Below, in pieces: positions 1 through 4,936 of a stretch of 5,094 nucleotides of DNA; position 1 is the stretch's first letter, and every line of letters starts with the position of its first letter. Where the stretch lies: NCBI GenBank assembly GCA_003229495.1, contig QIEB01000669.1:1-5094 (forward strand), in the 5' to 3' direction. The notes below the pieces were generated by a model. The model ran no database searches. It was not told where the DNA came from and saw nothing but the letters and a program-made list of their open reading frames with translations. A program made the position numbers and the translations under genes. Source of the DNA: Flammeovirgaceae bacterium (lineage in GTDB: Bacteria > Bacteroidota > Bacteroidia > Cytophagales > Cyclobacteriaceae).

Positions 1-95
1 ACGCGTTAAATAAAGTATACGCCGAAACAGATTCAGGCCTAGATAGTAAGCTAAACTCAATGCAAATCAAAACACTACAAGAGGAAGAGTGGTAG
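1..95 (+). CDS. C-terminal fragment of a type II antitoxin (MazE-like), partner of the MazF toxin
   Basis: The frame beginning at base 3 is open from the window edge to TAG at 93-95 and gives 30 residues ending in TLQEEEW. An acidic tail with a pattern like NKVYAETDSGLD followed by a short helix and a terminal EEW or EDW resembles the toxin-binding tails of small antitoxins encoded just before MazF/PemK toxins; this is recognition by memory, not a search. Its stop overlaps the toxin start (the G of TAG is the first base of the GTG at 95), the usual translational coupling of such pairs. The protein should bind and neutralise the toxin and, through an N-terminal DNA-binding domain lying outside the window, repress the operon. 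The start and the DNA-binding part are missing, so the antitoxin class cannot be assigned. Confidence 0.7.
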   Translation, partial: ALNKVYAETDSGLDSKLNSMQIKTLQEEEW

Positions 96-433
96 TGAAA
101 AGAGGCGAAATCTGGTGGGCTTCACTAGAAGAGCCACGAGGCTCAGGGCCTGGCTTTCGTCGCCCTGTGGTAATCATTTCATCCAATGAATTTAACAAAA
201 GCAAAATACTAACAGTAATAGTTGCAGTTATAACTTCTAATATTGGTTTATCCAATGCACCCGGTAACTTCAAACTAACGAAGAAAAGCTCAGGTTTAGA
301 TCGTGAGTCAGTTGTAAATGTCTCACAACTATTAACACTTGATAAATCTTATTTAAATGAAAAATCAGGTAAATTAAATACAAAACAAAATCAATTATTA
401 AACTATGGCTTACAACTAGCATTAAACATTTAA
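95..433 (+). CDS. mazF: MazF/PemK-family endoribonuclease toxin
   Basis: The product has 112 residues, normal for the family. MazF/PemK toxins are small SH3-like-barrel ribonucleases that cut mRNA at short sequence motifs in the cytoplasm until bound by their antitoxin. The N-terminal signature KRGEIWWASL (residues 2-11) is followed by GFRRPVVIIS (20-29), holding the conserved Arg-Pro, then VITSN (46-50) with the expected catalytic-site Thr48, and a C-terminal block DRESVVNVSQLLTLDK (69-84) typical of the fold. I chose GTG at 95 rather than GTG at 89 because family members normally begin right before KRGEIW, because it overlaps the antitoxin stop, and because the purine-rich GGAAG at 83-87 is 7 bases upstream. 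Key residues are intact, so the toxin is probably active. Its cleavage motif cannot be read from sequence. Confidence 0.9.
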   Translation: MKRGEIWWASLEEPRGSGPGFRRPVVIISSNEFNKSKILTVIVAVITSNIGLSNAPGNFKLTKKSSGLDRESVVNVSQLLTLDKSYLNEKSGKLNTKQNQLLNYGLQLALNI

Positions 434-476
434 ATAATATATCAAGCACTTCAAGCAGCCCCATTGGGAGAATTGA

Positions 477-1640
477 ATGAAGATCCCAATATTAGGTGGT
501 GGTGTTGCTGGTGTAAGTACTGCAATCGCCTTAAAACAAAAAGGTTTCGATGTCACAGTTTACGAGAGACATAAAACAGAAACCAATATTGGTGCAGGCA
601 TTGTAGTCTGGCCAAATGCCACCTATGTTCTAGAGAAACTGAGAATAATAAGTCAAATTAAAGCTGTCTCTGGGTATCCAACAAGAATGCATCGTTTATC
701 TCATACAGGGGAAAATCTTGGTTCAATTAATATTGAGGCTATCAATAAAATAATGGGTTACTCTAGCTTTTCCATCTTACGAACAGACTTTCAAAACATA
801 TTAATTTCAAAACTCAACGAGCTAGGCATTTTTATAAACTATAATCACGAAGTAACCCAGCTACAAATAAACGGAGAGAAAACAATAACCCATTTTAAAA
901 ATGAAAAAATATCATCAGCAGATATAATCATTGGTGCAGATGGAAGAATGTCATCACTCGCACGACAATATGTTCTAGGTGAAAATAAACCAGTCTATCA
1001 AGGATTCATTAACTGGATAGGCGTGTTCGAATCTGAAAAAAAAGTATTCCAAAACATTGTTGTTAATGACTATTGGGGCATTGGTGAAAGGTTCGGAATT
1101 GTTCCTGTATCTCAATACAAAGCTTATTGGGCGGGTGGTATAGCATCTGCTAAAATTGGTAGAAAACAGCCAACTCATTATAAAAAAGAACTACATAGTA
1201 TCTTTTCTGGCTGGCCTACATTGGTTGATGAAATGATTGTTCAAACTCCAACAAGTCGAATCAATAAAGTTTATGTACATGACCACAACCCAATTAAGTT
1301 ATGGCATAAGAATAATGTTATTGTTATAGGAGATGCCGCTCATGCACCTTTACCAACATCGGGTCAAGGTGCTTGCCAAGCATTAGAAGATGCGTGGCAT
1401 TTAGCAAACTGCTTAACAAGCAACAGTACTAACATAGCTCGTGCTTTTACTCAATTTACTCAGTTAAGATCAGAAAAAACGGCAAATATCATTTCTTCGG
1501 GTCGTAGGTTAGCATCATCACTATTTAATCCAAGCACTGAGTTTTGTAAGGTGAGAAATGAAAATAGTAAAGCTACAGACTACTCTCGTGTTGCATCGGG
1601 TATGGCACATACCTGGAGTCAGAATCTAATAAATGCTTAG
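477..1640 (+). CDS. FAD-dependent monooxygenase (PHBH / salicylate hydroxylase-like, group A)
   Basis: This 387-residue protein has all three signatures of class A flavoprotein hydroxylases. Residues 7-12 (GGGVAG) with Glu30-Arg31 at the end of the second strand form the Rossmann FAD site. GADGRMSS (153-160) is the DG motif, contacting FAD and NAD(P)H. IGDAAHAPLPTSGQG (284-298) is the GD motif at the flavin ribityl/phosphate. Such enzymes use NAD(P)H and O2 to hydroxylate small aromatic or heterocyclic substrates; relatives include salicylate and urate hydroxylases and tetracycline-modifying enzymes. The substrate cannot be deduced. No signal peptide is visible, so it should be cytoplasmic. 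ATG at 477 is supported by GGGAG at 466-470, 6 bases upstream. It lies 43 bases after mazF with no visible terminator, so read-through is possible. Its stop almost touches the IS30 remnant, so the last residues may have been altered by that insertion. Confidence 0.88.
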   Translation: MKIPILGGGVAGVSTAIALKQKGFDVTVYERHKTETNIGAGIVVWPNATYVLEKLRIISQIKAVSGYPTRMHRLSHTGENLGSINIEAINKIMGYSSFSILRTDFQNILISKLNELGIFINYNHEVTQLQINGEKTITHFKNEKISSADIIIGADGRMSSLARQYVLGENKPVYQGFINWIGVFESEKKVFQNIVVNDYWGIGERFGIVPVSQYKAYWAGGIASAKIGRKQPTHYKKELHSIFSGWPTLVDEMIVQTPTSRINKVYVHDHNPIKLWHKNNVIVIGDAAHAPLPTSGQGACQALEDAWHLANCLTSNSTNIARAFTQFTQLRSEKTANIISSGRRLASSLFNPSTEFCKVRNENSKATDYSRVASGMAHTWSQNLINA

Positions 1641-1645
1641 TATCA

Positions 1646-1940
1646 CTCTGAACTGCAACAATAATTAATAATCATATAAACATTCATCTGGAGTCAAAAC
1701 CCCAATCGTTTCCTGGGCCGTGGATTGAGCTTCTGAGCAATCACCTCATATTGCTGTTGCGTAAGTAACTCCATTGATGTCCCTTTCGGCAGGTACTGTC
1801 TTATTAATCCATTGGTATTTTCGTTGGTGCCACGTTCCCATGAATGATAAGGGTTCGCAAAGTAAAACTGGGTGCCCGTGGCACACTCTATCTGCTTATA
1901 CTGATGAAACTCCGTACCGTTATCAACAGTGATTGTCCTG
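1646..1940 (-). pseudogene. IS30-family transposase, C-terminal remnant (frameshifted)
   Basis: The reverse strand reads from 1938 into TITVDNGTEFHQY, HSWERGTNENTNGLIRQY, LPKGTSMELL and NPRPRKRLGF. These are hallmark blocks of IS30 transposases: the second catalytic Asp (DNGTEF) and the catalytic Glu (TNENTNG), with exactly 33 residues between them as expected for DD(33)E. The N-terminal helix-turn-helix and first catalytic Asp are missing, so it cannot be active. After RLGF the frame stops at TGA (1694-1696). A one-base shift restores LTPDECL, the usual continuation, so one base was probably lost around 1697-1701. Further debris near 1646-1665 resembles the extreme C-terminus. I see no confident IS30 terminal inverted repeat at either side. 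The 5' breakpoint at about 1940 abuts foreign coding sequence. Confidence 0.9.
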
Positions 1941-2024
1941 AAAAGAAATGGTCATTTCATTATGCATGATGAGCCAGAATTAGTGATTAAGTCTATTGAA
2001 GACATGCTGGAAAAGACTCAATGA
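1941..2024 (+). pseudogene. 3' remnant of an alpha/beta-hydrolase-like gene
   Basis: Twenty-seven codons open directly at the IS30 breakpoint and end at TGA (2022-2024). They read KRNGHFIMHDEPELVIKSI and then EDMLEKTQ. A Gly-His followed by Phe-x-Met and an acidic/proline turn, then an amphipathic final helix, is how alpha/beta-hydrolase-fold proteins end: the His of the GHF motif is the last member of the Ser-Asp-His triad. All upstream coding sequence (oxyanion loop, nucleophile elbow, cap) is gone, lost at the IS30 junction. The stop overlaps an ATG (ATGA at 2021-2024), suggesting it was once coupled to the following GFA-type gene. The short length limits certainty, and no substrate can be proposed. 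Confidence 0.6.
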
Positions 2025-2370
2025 GTTACTTAAATTTCGTTACATATAAAGGGTATAACCGTGCACTAAGCTATCAGTGGTTGTCATTGCGGGAATATTT
2101 CTTACGCTATTGAATTACCCAGTGATCCTGCGTCTTACAATTCTCGTGCCTGCGATTGTCAGCTTTGCACCACACATGGAGCATCTTACATTGCAGATAA
2201 CAAAGGGTCATTAGCAATATAAAATAGAAATGAAGCTGCGCTAAGTAAATATTGACAAGGCAGCAGAATCGCAGATTTTCTAATTTGTAAGAACTGCGGT
2301 ATTATAGTTGGTGTTTGTTACGACAAGCAAGGCTGTATATAGGGTTCTATAAACACCAAGGCAATTCTAA
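2021..2370 (+). pseudogene. Degenerate GFA-domain (CENP-V/GFA family) zinc protein gene
   Basis: One frame (codons starting at 2076, 2079 and so on) encodes SGGCHCGNISYAIELPSDP, then SRACDCQLCTTHGASYIAD, then ADFLICKNCGIIVGVCYD. The three cysteine clusters (CxC, CxCxxC and CxxC) in this order and spacing are the zinc ligands of the GFA fold, named for glutathione-dependent formaldehyde-activating enzyme; most family members have unproven activity. The frame carries three internal stops: TAA 2220-2222, TGA 2253-2255 and TAG 2340-2342, each explicable as a point mutation of a sense codon. No in-frame start is present. The ATG at 2021 (MSYLNFVTYKG) is in another frame and would need a shift before the first cysteine cluster. 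Similarity fades after GSINTKAI near 2365, so the C-terminal ~40 residues usual in the family are absent. It is a dead gene with recognisable ancestry. Confidence 0.82.
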
Positions 2371-2516
2371 ACGAACATATCTGGCAATTTTTCTCGGGTC
2401 TGCTTCCGGTGAGAAAAGTATGGCCGTGAAAATGTAGATATACCCACTACTGTCCCATAAAAATAATCGTTTTTCTGTGTATGTTCCTTATTTTAAGATA
2501 CTACAGCCATGCCAAA

Positions 2517-2539
2517 GACACCAAAGACACCAAAGACAT
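2517..2539 (+). repeat. Tandem 9-bp repeat inside MITE copy 1 (about 2.5-3 units)
   Basis: The unit CCAAAGACA (phase arbitrary) is repeated three times before TGAAATTACG. The second MITE copy has only two units at the same place, which accounts exactly for the 9-base length difference between the copies. This is typical of slippage at a short tandem array. Confidence 0.8.
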
Positions 2540-2570
2540 GAAATTACGCAGCATACTAATCGGAGCAATC

Positions 2571-2591
2571 CCTTCTCCCTGAGGGAGAAGG
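2571..2591. repeat. Perfect palindromic hairpin in the MITE (left)
   Basis: CCTTCTCCCT is followed by one G and then by its exact reverse complement AGGGAGAAGG, giving a 10-bp potential stem. There is no following T-run, so it does not look like an intrinsic terminator. The same hairpin is in copy 2 near the right window edge. Confidence 0.75.
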
Positions 2592-2597
2592 ACAGGA

Positions 2598-2633
2598 TGA
2601 GGGGATAGGTAGTTATCTATTCTTATCCCCTCA
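2598..2633. repeat. Long stem-loop in the MITE core
   Basis: TGAGGGGATA (2598-2607) is the exact reverse complement of TATCCCCTCA (2624-2633), leaving a 16-base loop. An extra GG/CC pair extends the stem past a one-base bulge. Together with the hairpins on each side it gives a three-hairpin, cloverleaf-like fold. Confidence 0.65.
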
Positions 2634-2639
2634 CCCCAA

Positions 2640-2660
2640 CCCTCTCCCTAAGGGAGAGGG
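2640..2660. repeat. Perfect palindromic hairpin in the MITE (right)
   Basis: CCCTCTCCCT is followed by one A and then by its exact reverse complement AGGGAGAGGG. It is nearly the same sequence as the left hairpin, so the two can also pair with each other. No T-run follows that would make it a standard terminator. Confidence 0.75.
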
Positions 2661-2709
2661 GGTTTATGGGACACTAGTGAGATATACCCGATTATCACTT
2701 AGGTGTATT

Positions 2710-3027
2710 ATGATCCGCATACCAACAAATAGAGTGCCAACCCACCCTGGTGAGATGCATGTGGATGAATTTTTAAATCCTATGCAAATCACTCAGCGTA
2801 AATTAGCCACTGCAATACATGTACCCTGCCAAAGGGAGAATGAACTCGTATATCAAGAGCGTGGCGTAACACCTGGTGCGGCATTGCGCCTTACCAGATT
2901 CTTAGGTGTGTCTGCGGGTTTTTGGCTTAACCTGCAAATGAGGTGGGGTTTATATAAAGTCCGGATTTCTGAAAGTGCTGAGCTAGATGCTATAAAGAAT
3001 TTTCACTACCTACAGAAAATGGCGTAA
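2710..3027 (+). CDS. higA: HigA-family antitoxin (XRE-type HTH), orphaned
   Basis: The product has 105 residues. The N-terminus RIPTNRVPTHPGEMHVDEF closely follows the HigA/VapI signature (PTHPGE). The helix-turn-helix covers about residues 26-66 (QITQRKLATAIHVP, then GVTPGAALRLTRFLG), followed by FWLNLQMRWGLYK, the conserved segment closing the domain. HigA binds HigB and represses its own operon. ATG at 2710 was chosen over GTG at 2677 because 2677 lies inside the MITE, the PTHPGE motif falls at the expected distance, and AGG at 2701-2703 is 6 bases upstream. The partner toxin just upstream is truncated and split, so this antitoxin has no local target. The region before the recognition helix (CQRENELVYQERG) departs from the usual QRINEIVNGKRG-like pattern, possibly from relaxed selection. 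It ends with tandem stops TAATAA. Its original promoter is displaced or lost. Confidence 0.9.
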   Translation: MIRIPTNRVPTHPGEMHVDEFLNPMQITQRKLATAIHVPCQRENELVYQERGVTPGAALRLTRFLGVSAGFWLNLQMRWGLYKVRISESAELDAIKNFHYLQKMA

Positions 3028-3062
3028 TAAATCGAACCAACGGCGATGTGACCAGGTTACCC

Positions 3063-3461
3063 ATGAAAAAAAGTGCGCGAATAGTAGAAGTAAAACTTAT
3101 TGAAGATGGAATCCTTTCTTCAGAATGGCCTAGTCACGCGATTGTTTCAAAAGAGTCCATGAATGATGAAACCAGTCAACGACAAGCTTTAACAAACGAA
3201 CCTCATGCATTACTAGTAAAGCTTCATGGAATAAAATCCATAACTGATAACGCTTGGGAAATAATCTCCGGCGATTATTTTTACTCCATAACAACAGCCC
3301 TCGCAATTCTTTACGACCAAAGTTCAGGTTTTTATGAACATGGAAAAATAATGGTTGACCTCAAGTTTGTGCATAGTATAAAAGTTGAGTTCCCAGTAAG
3401 GTTTTTTGATGACGAACAATCTGCACTTCTTTGGCTGCGTTCTATTAGTAAAAGTAAGTAA
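3063..3461 (+). CDS. Small SpoIIAA/STAS-like protein, function unknown
   Basis: I do not recognise a named family with certainty. The 132 residues show no signal peptide or membrane segment. The layout resembles SpoIIAA-like/STAS-fold proteins: an early strand with Val-Leu alternation (8-19), a central strand and turn HALLVKLHGIKSIT (48-61) like the 'hydrophobic strand then Gly' of that fold, a helix with ITTALAILYDQ (76-86), and the ending FPVRFFDDEQSALLWLRS (110-127), very like the F-x-D-E-x-x-A-x-x-WL end of that group. ATG at 3063 is preferred to GTG at 3048 because AGG at 3054-3056 sits 6 bases upstream, while the GTG lacks a ribosome site. It follows higA by 35 bases on the same strand, so co-transcription is likely, but a functional link is unproven. 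It converges on the transporter gene. Confidence 0.6.
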   Translation: MKKSARIVEVKLIEDGILSSEWPSHAIVSKESMNDETSQRQALTNEPHALLVKLHGIKSITDNAWEIISGDYFYSITTALAILYDQSSGFYEHGKIMVDLKFVHSIKVEFPVRFFDDEQSALLWLRSISKSK

Positions 3462-3568
3462 CAATGAACAAATCACATAACAATACGCTCTGAGTCCTTC
3501 GTCAAGCCTTAAACATAATTACCTTCTATTAAACGGAATAAATGCTTCTCCAACACTGACTTAATGCC
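3462..3568. other. Convergent intergenic region without a clear terminator
   Basis: The 107 bases between the ends of the STAS-like gene and the minus-strand transporter gene hold no hairpin with a T-run on either strand and no ORF of note. Transcripts from the two sides may overlap here or end by a factor-dependent route. Confidence 0.4.
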
Positions 3569-4870
3569 CTAGACTTTTTCGAGTTTGCGCATCCCTCCAG
3601 GCAGTAGCTTCATATCAACCAGAGATGAACTGAGGGCGCTAAAAAAACCAGCTTCTTCATATACCATCCTGTAATACTGTACTTTCATCGTCAGCGCACT
3701 ACCGAATACTATTGATATCAGAGCGAGATATGAGCCTAAAGCAAGTGTGCTTACGCCGGTGACACCCTGGCCAATGGTGCAACCCAGCGCAAGTACGCCA
3801 CCAAAGCCCATCAATATTCCACCGACAACATGATTGAAGAAATCACCGATTGAGGCGAACCATTCAAATCTGAAACTTCGCTTCCACAGTGACATGAGCA
3901 ATGAGCCCAGGATGACACCAAATACAATCGCTACACCAAGGACAATTTTTATCTTTTGCATTCCTGTAAATATATAACCTAGTGTTTGCCCTAACGGGTT
4001 AATAAATGAAAACGACATAGGACTGCCTGAATTTCTGGACGGCTTAGGTCCAACCCATCCCTTATGCACATCTTCGGACATGTCCCACTGTGACGTGGTC
4101 GGATCAAGATGTTCGCGTAGCGTTGTGGTTACTGCACCATCAAAATCAGAATCATAACCTAGCTCTATATTCGATGTGACATACCAGAGGCTGACAACTG
4201 CCAATCCAACTATCAGCCCACCGAGGATATTATCGAAATTGGCACGGAAATCAGCAGATTTGAATATAAAGGTTAATAACGCCAGGGATAACAGCAGGCC
4301 AATCCATAGTCGGCCAGAAGCTGCGTTTTCGGGGCCCATCAGTAGCGTACCAAAATCCTGCGCACCGCTGTCAAACGTGATGGCAAGCGGTCTGATCCAG
4401 TCGTTAAAGAGCAATGAAAACAAGGTCTGGTCGGTACCGGGTAATGTACTAACCATATAATAGGAAATGCCTCCGATGCCCAAAAAGACTATAATTGATT
4501 TCAGGTTGCCGGCGCCCAGGCGGATCAGGGTCTTGTTGCCGCAACCGGAACCGTATGTCATGCCAACGCCAAACAAGAAACCACCCAGTATGTTCTCAGC
4601 CCAGATCAAGGTGCCACTACGGTATGGCGGCATTGCAAGATCAGGCGTAATAAGACCCTGAGTTTCAAAAATTGTGACTCCGAGTAAAGCTACCGCGATC
4701 GCAAACATCCATGCACGGATCCTGCCGTGGTCACCCATATTAATCCAGTCAGATATTGCCCCCATTGTGCAGAAATTGGTTTTTTGTACCACTGCACCCA
4801 GGATCAGGGCCAGGCCAAATGCAAACCAGAGCATCGTTGACCATGCTGTTGTGAAACTGTCAAAAACCAT
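3569..4870 (-). CDS. YeeE/YedE family (TsuA-type) sulfur-compound transporter
   Basis: The 433-residue, highly hydrophobic protein matches the long form of the YeeE/YedE (DUF395) family, whose characterised member TsuA imports thiosulfate through conserved membrane cysteines. Those motifs are visible: QKTNFCTMGA with Cys34, GMTYGSGCGNKTLIRLGAGN with Cys110, and GGVLALGCTIGQGVTG with Cys364. The two GCG/GCT half-motifs lie in repeated halves of the protein, as in the family. I estimate about ten membrane segments. A hydrophilic loop at residues 234-290 separates the halves. ATG at 4868-4870 is supported by AAGGAG (4878-4883 on this strand), 7 bases upstream. No tusA, rhodanese or dsrE partner is present. 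The substrate is probably thiosulfate or a related reduced sulfur species, by inference. Its base composition is richer in GC than the left half of the window. Confidence 0.9.
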   Translation of the reverse strand: MVFDSFTTAWSTMLWFAFGLALILGAVVQKTNFCTMGAISDWINMGDHGRIRAWMFAIAVALLGVTIFETQGLITPDLAMPPYRSGTLIWAENILGGFLFGVGMTYGSGCGNKTLIRLGAGNLKSIIVFLGIGGISYYMVSTLPGTDQTLFSLLFNDWIRPLAITFDSGAQDFGTLLMGPENAASGRLWIGLLLSLALLTFIFKSADFRANFDNILGGLIVGLAVVSLWYVTSNIELGYDSDFDGAVTTTLREHLDPTTSQWDMSEDVHKGWVGPKPSRNSGSPMSFSFINPLGQTLGYIFTGMQKIKIVLGVAIVFGVILGSLLMSLWKRSFRFEWFASIGDFFNHVVGGILMGFGGVLALGCTIGQGVTGVSTLALGSYLALISIVFGSALTMKVQYYRMVYEEAGFFSALSSSLVDMKLLPGGMRKLEKV

Positions 4871-4877
4871 TTAAATT

Positions 4878-4883
4878 CTCCTT
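4878..4883 (-). promoter_or_regulatory. Ribosome binding site of the YeeE/YedE transporter
   Basis: Read on the minus strand this is AAGGAG, a near-perfect Shine-Dalgarno, 7 bases before the ATG at 4870. It fixes the start codon. Confidence 0.75.
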
Positions 4884-4936
4884 GAATAGCTGGTTGATGC
4901 CCTGATAAGCATTTGTATTTTATTATTGGTTCAACC

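Larger units (their letters stand above)
2445..2679 (+). mobile_element. Complete 235-bp MITE (copy 1)
   Basis: The element begins CACTACTGTCCCATAAA (2445-2461) and ends TTTATGGGACACTAGTG (2663-2679). These are 17-bp terminal inverted repeats with a single mismatch. It is bounded by a 9-bp target duplication and encodes no protein, so it is a non-autonomous transposon needing a transposase supplied elsewhere. The left half holds three tandem CCAAAGACA units (2517-2539). The right half holds two perfect 10-bp-stem hairpins (2571-2591 and 2640-2660) around a longer stem (2598-2607 with 2624-2633). A second copy starts at 4937. The parent insertion sequence is not in the window. A 9-bp duplication narrows the candidates, but I cannot name the family with confidence. 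It sits inside the 3' end of higB, 30 bases before the higA start. Confidence 0.88.
2436..2688. repeat. 9-bp target site duplication flanking MITE copy 1
   Basis: AGATATACC occurs at 2436-2444, immediately left of the element, and again at 2680-2688, immediately right. The two copies are identical, as expected for a fairly recent transposition. Deleting the element and one copy restores the higB reading frame into higA. Confidence 0.88.
2371..2713 (+). pseudogene. higB: higB toxin, C-terminal remnant split by a MITE
   Basis: In frame with 2371 the sequence reads NISGNFSRVCFR, a TGA stop (2410-2412), then EKYGRENVDIP up to 2444. If the MITE (2445-2679) and one copy of its 9-bp duplication are removed, the frame continues from 2689 as DYHLGVL and stops at TGA 2711-2713, overlapping the higA ATG. 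The pattern SGN-x-x-RVCFR-W followed by a gap and ENVDI-x-DYH is the C-terminal strand pair of HigB/RelE-fold ribosome-dependent mRNA interferases, where the internal TGA replaces the expected TGG (Trp). Only about 35 codons survive, so the 5' two thirds were lost at a deletion junction near 2370. Order (toxin before antitoxin) and the ATGA overlap are those of higBA operons. The toxin is certainly non-functional. The call rests on a short match strengthened by context. Confidence 0.72.

Noticed and set aside
67..464. Minus-strand open frames opposite the MazF toxin
   Set aside because: They overlap a recognisable conserved toxin on the other strand and show no domain pattern of their own.
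2220..2342. Possible recoding (selenocysteine or stop read-through) in the GFA frame
   Set aside because: All three different stop codons occur and there is no valid start or C-terminus. Simple pseudogene decay explains it better.
2509..2541. Ten-residue peptide MPKTPKTPKT in the MITE
   Set aside because: It is a by-product of the 9-bp tandem repeat, has no ribosome site, and changes length between copies.
2571..2660. MITE hairpins as intrinsic terminators
   Set aside because: The stems are strong but no T-run follows on either strand, and they belong to a mobile repeat.
2445..2679. CRISPR-like array from repeated palindromes
   Set aside because: There are only two palindromes per element with no regular spacers. 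The terminal repeats and target duplication identify a transposon.
2677..2709. Upstream GTG giving an 11-residue longer HigA
   Set aside because: The extension is encoded by the MITE end, the target duplication and higB sequence, and the conserved HigA N-terminus begins at the ATG at 2710.
4176..4874. Plus-strand open frames opposite the transporter
   Set aside because: They are antisense shadows of a clear membrane-protein gene, with proline/serine-rich nonsense composition and no ribosome sites.
4871..4936. A sigma70-type promoter for the transporter (TTGAAC and an AT-rich -10 on the minus strand)
   Set aside because: No pair of boxes with both good matches and 16-18 base spacing could be found by eye.
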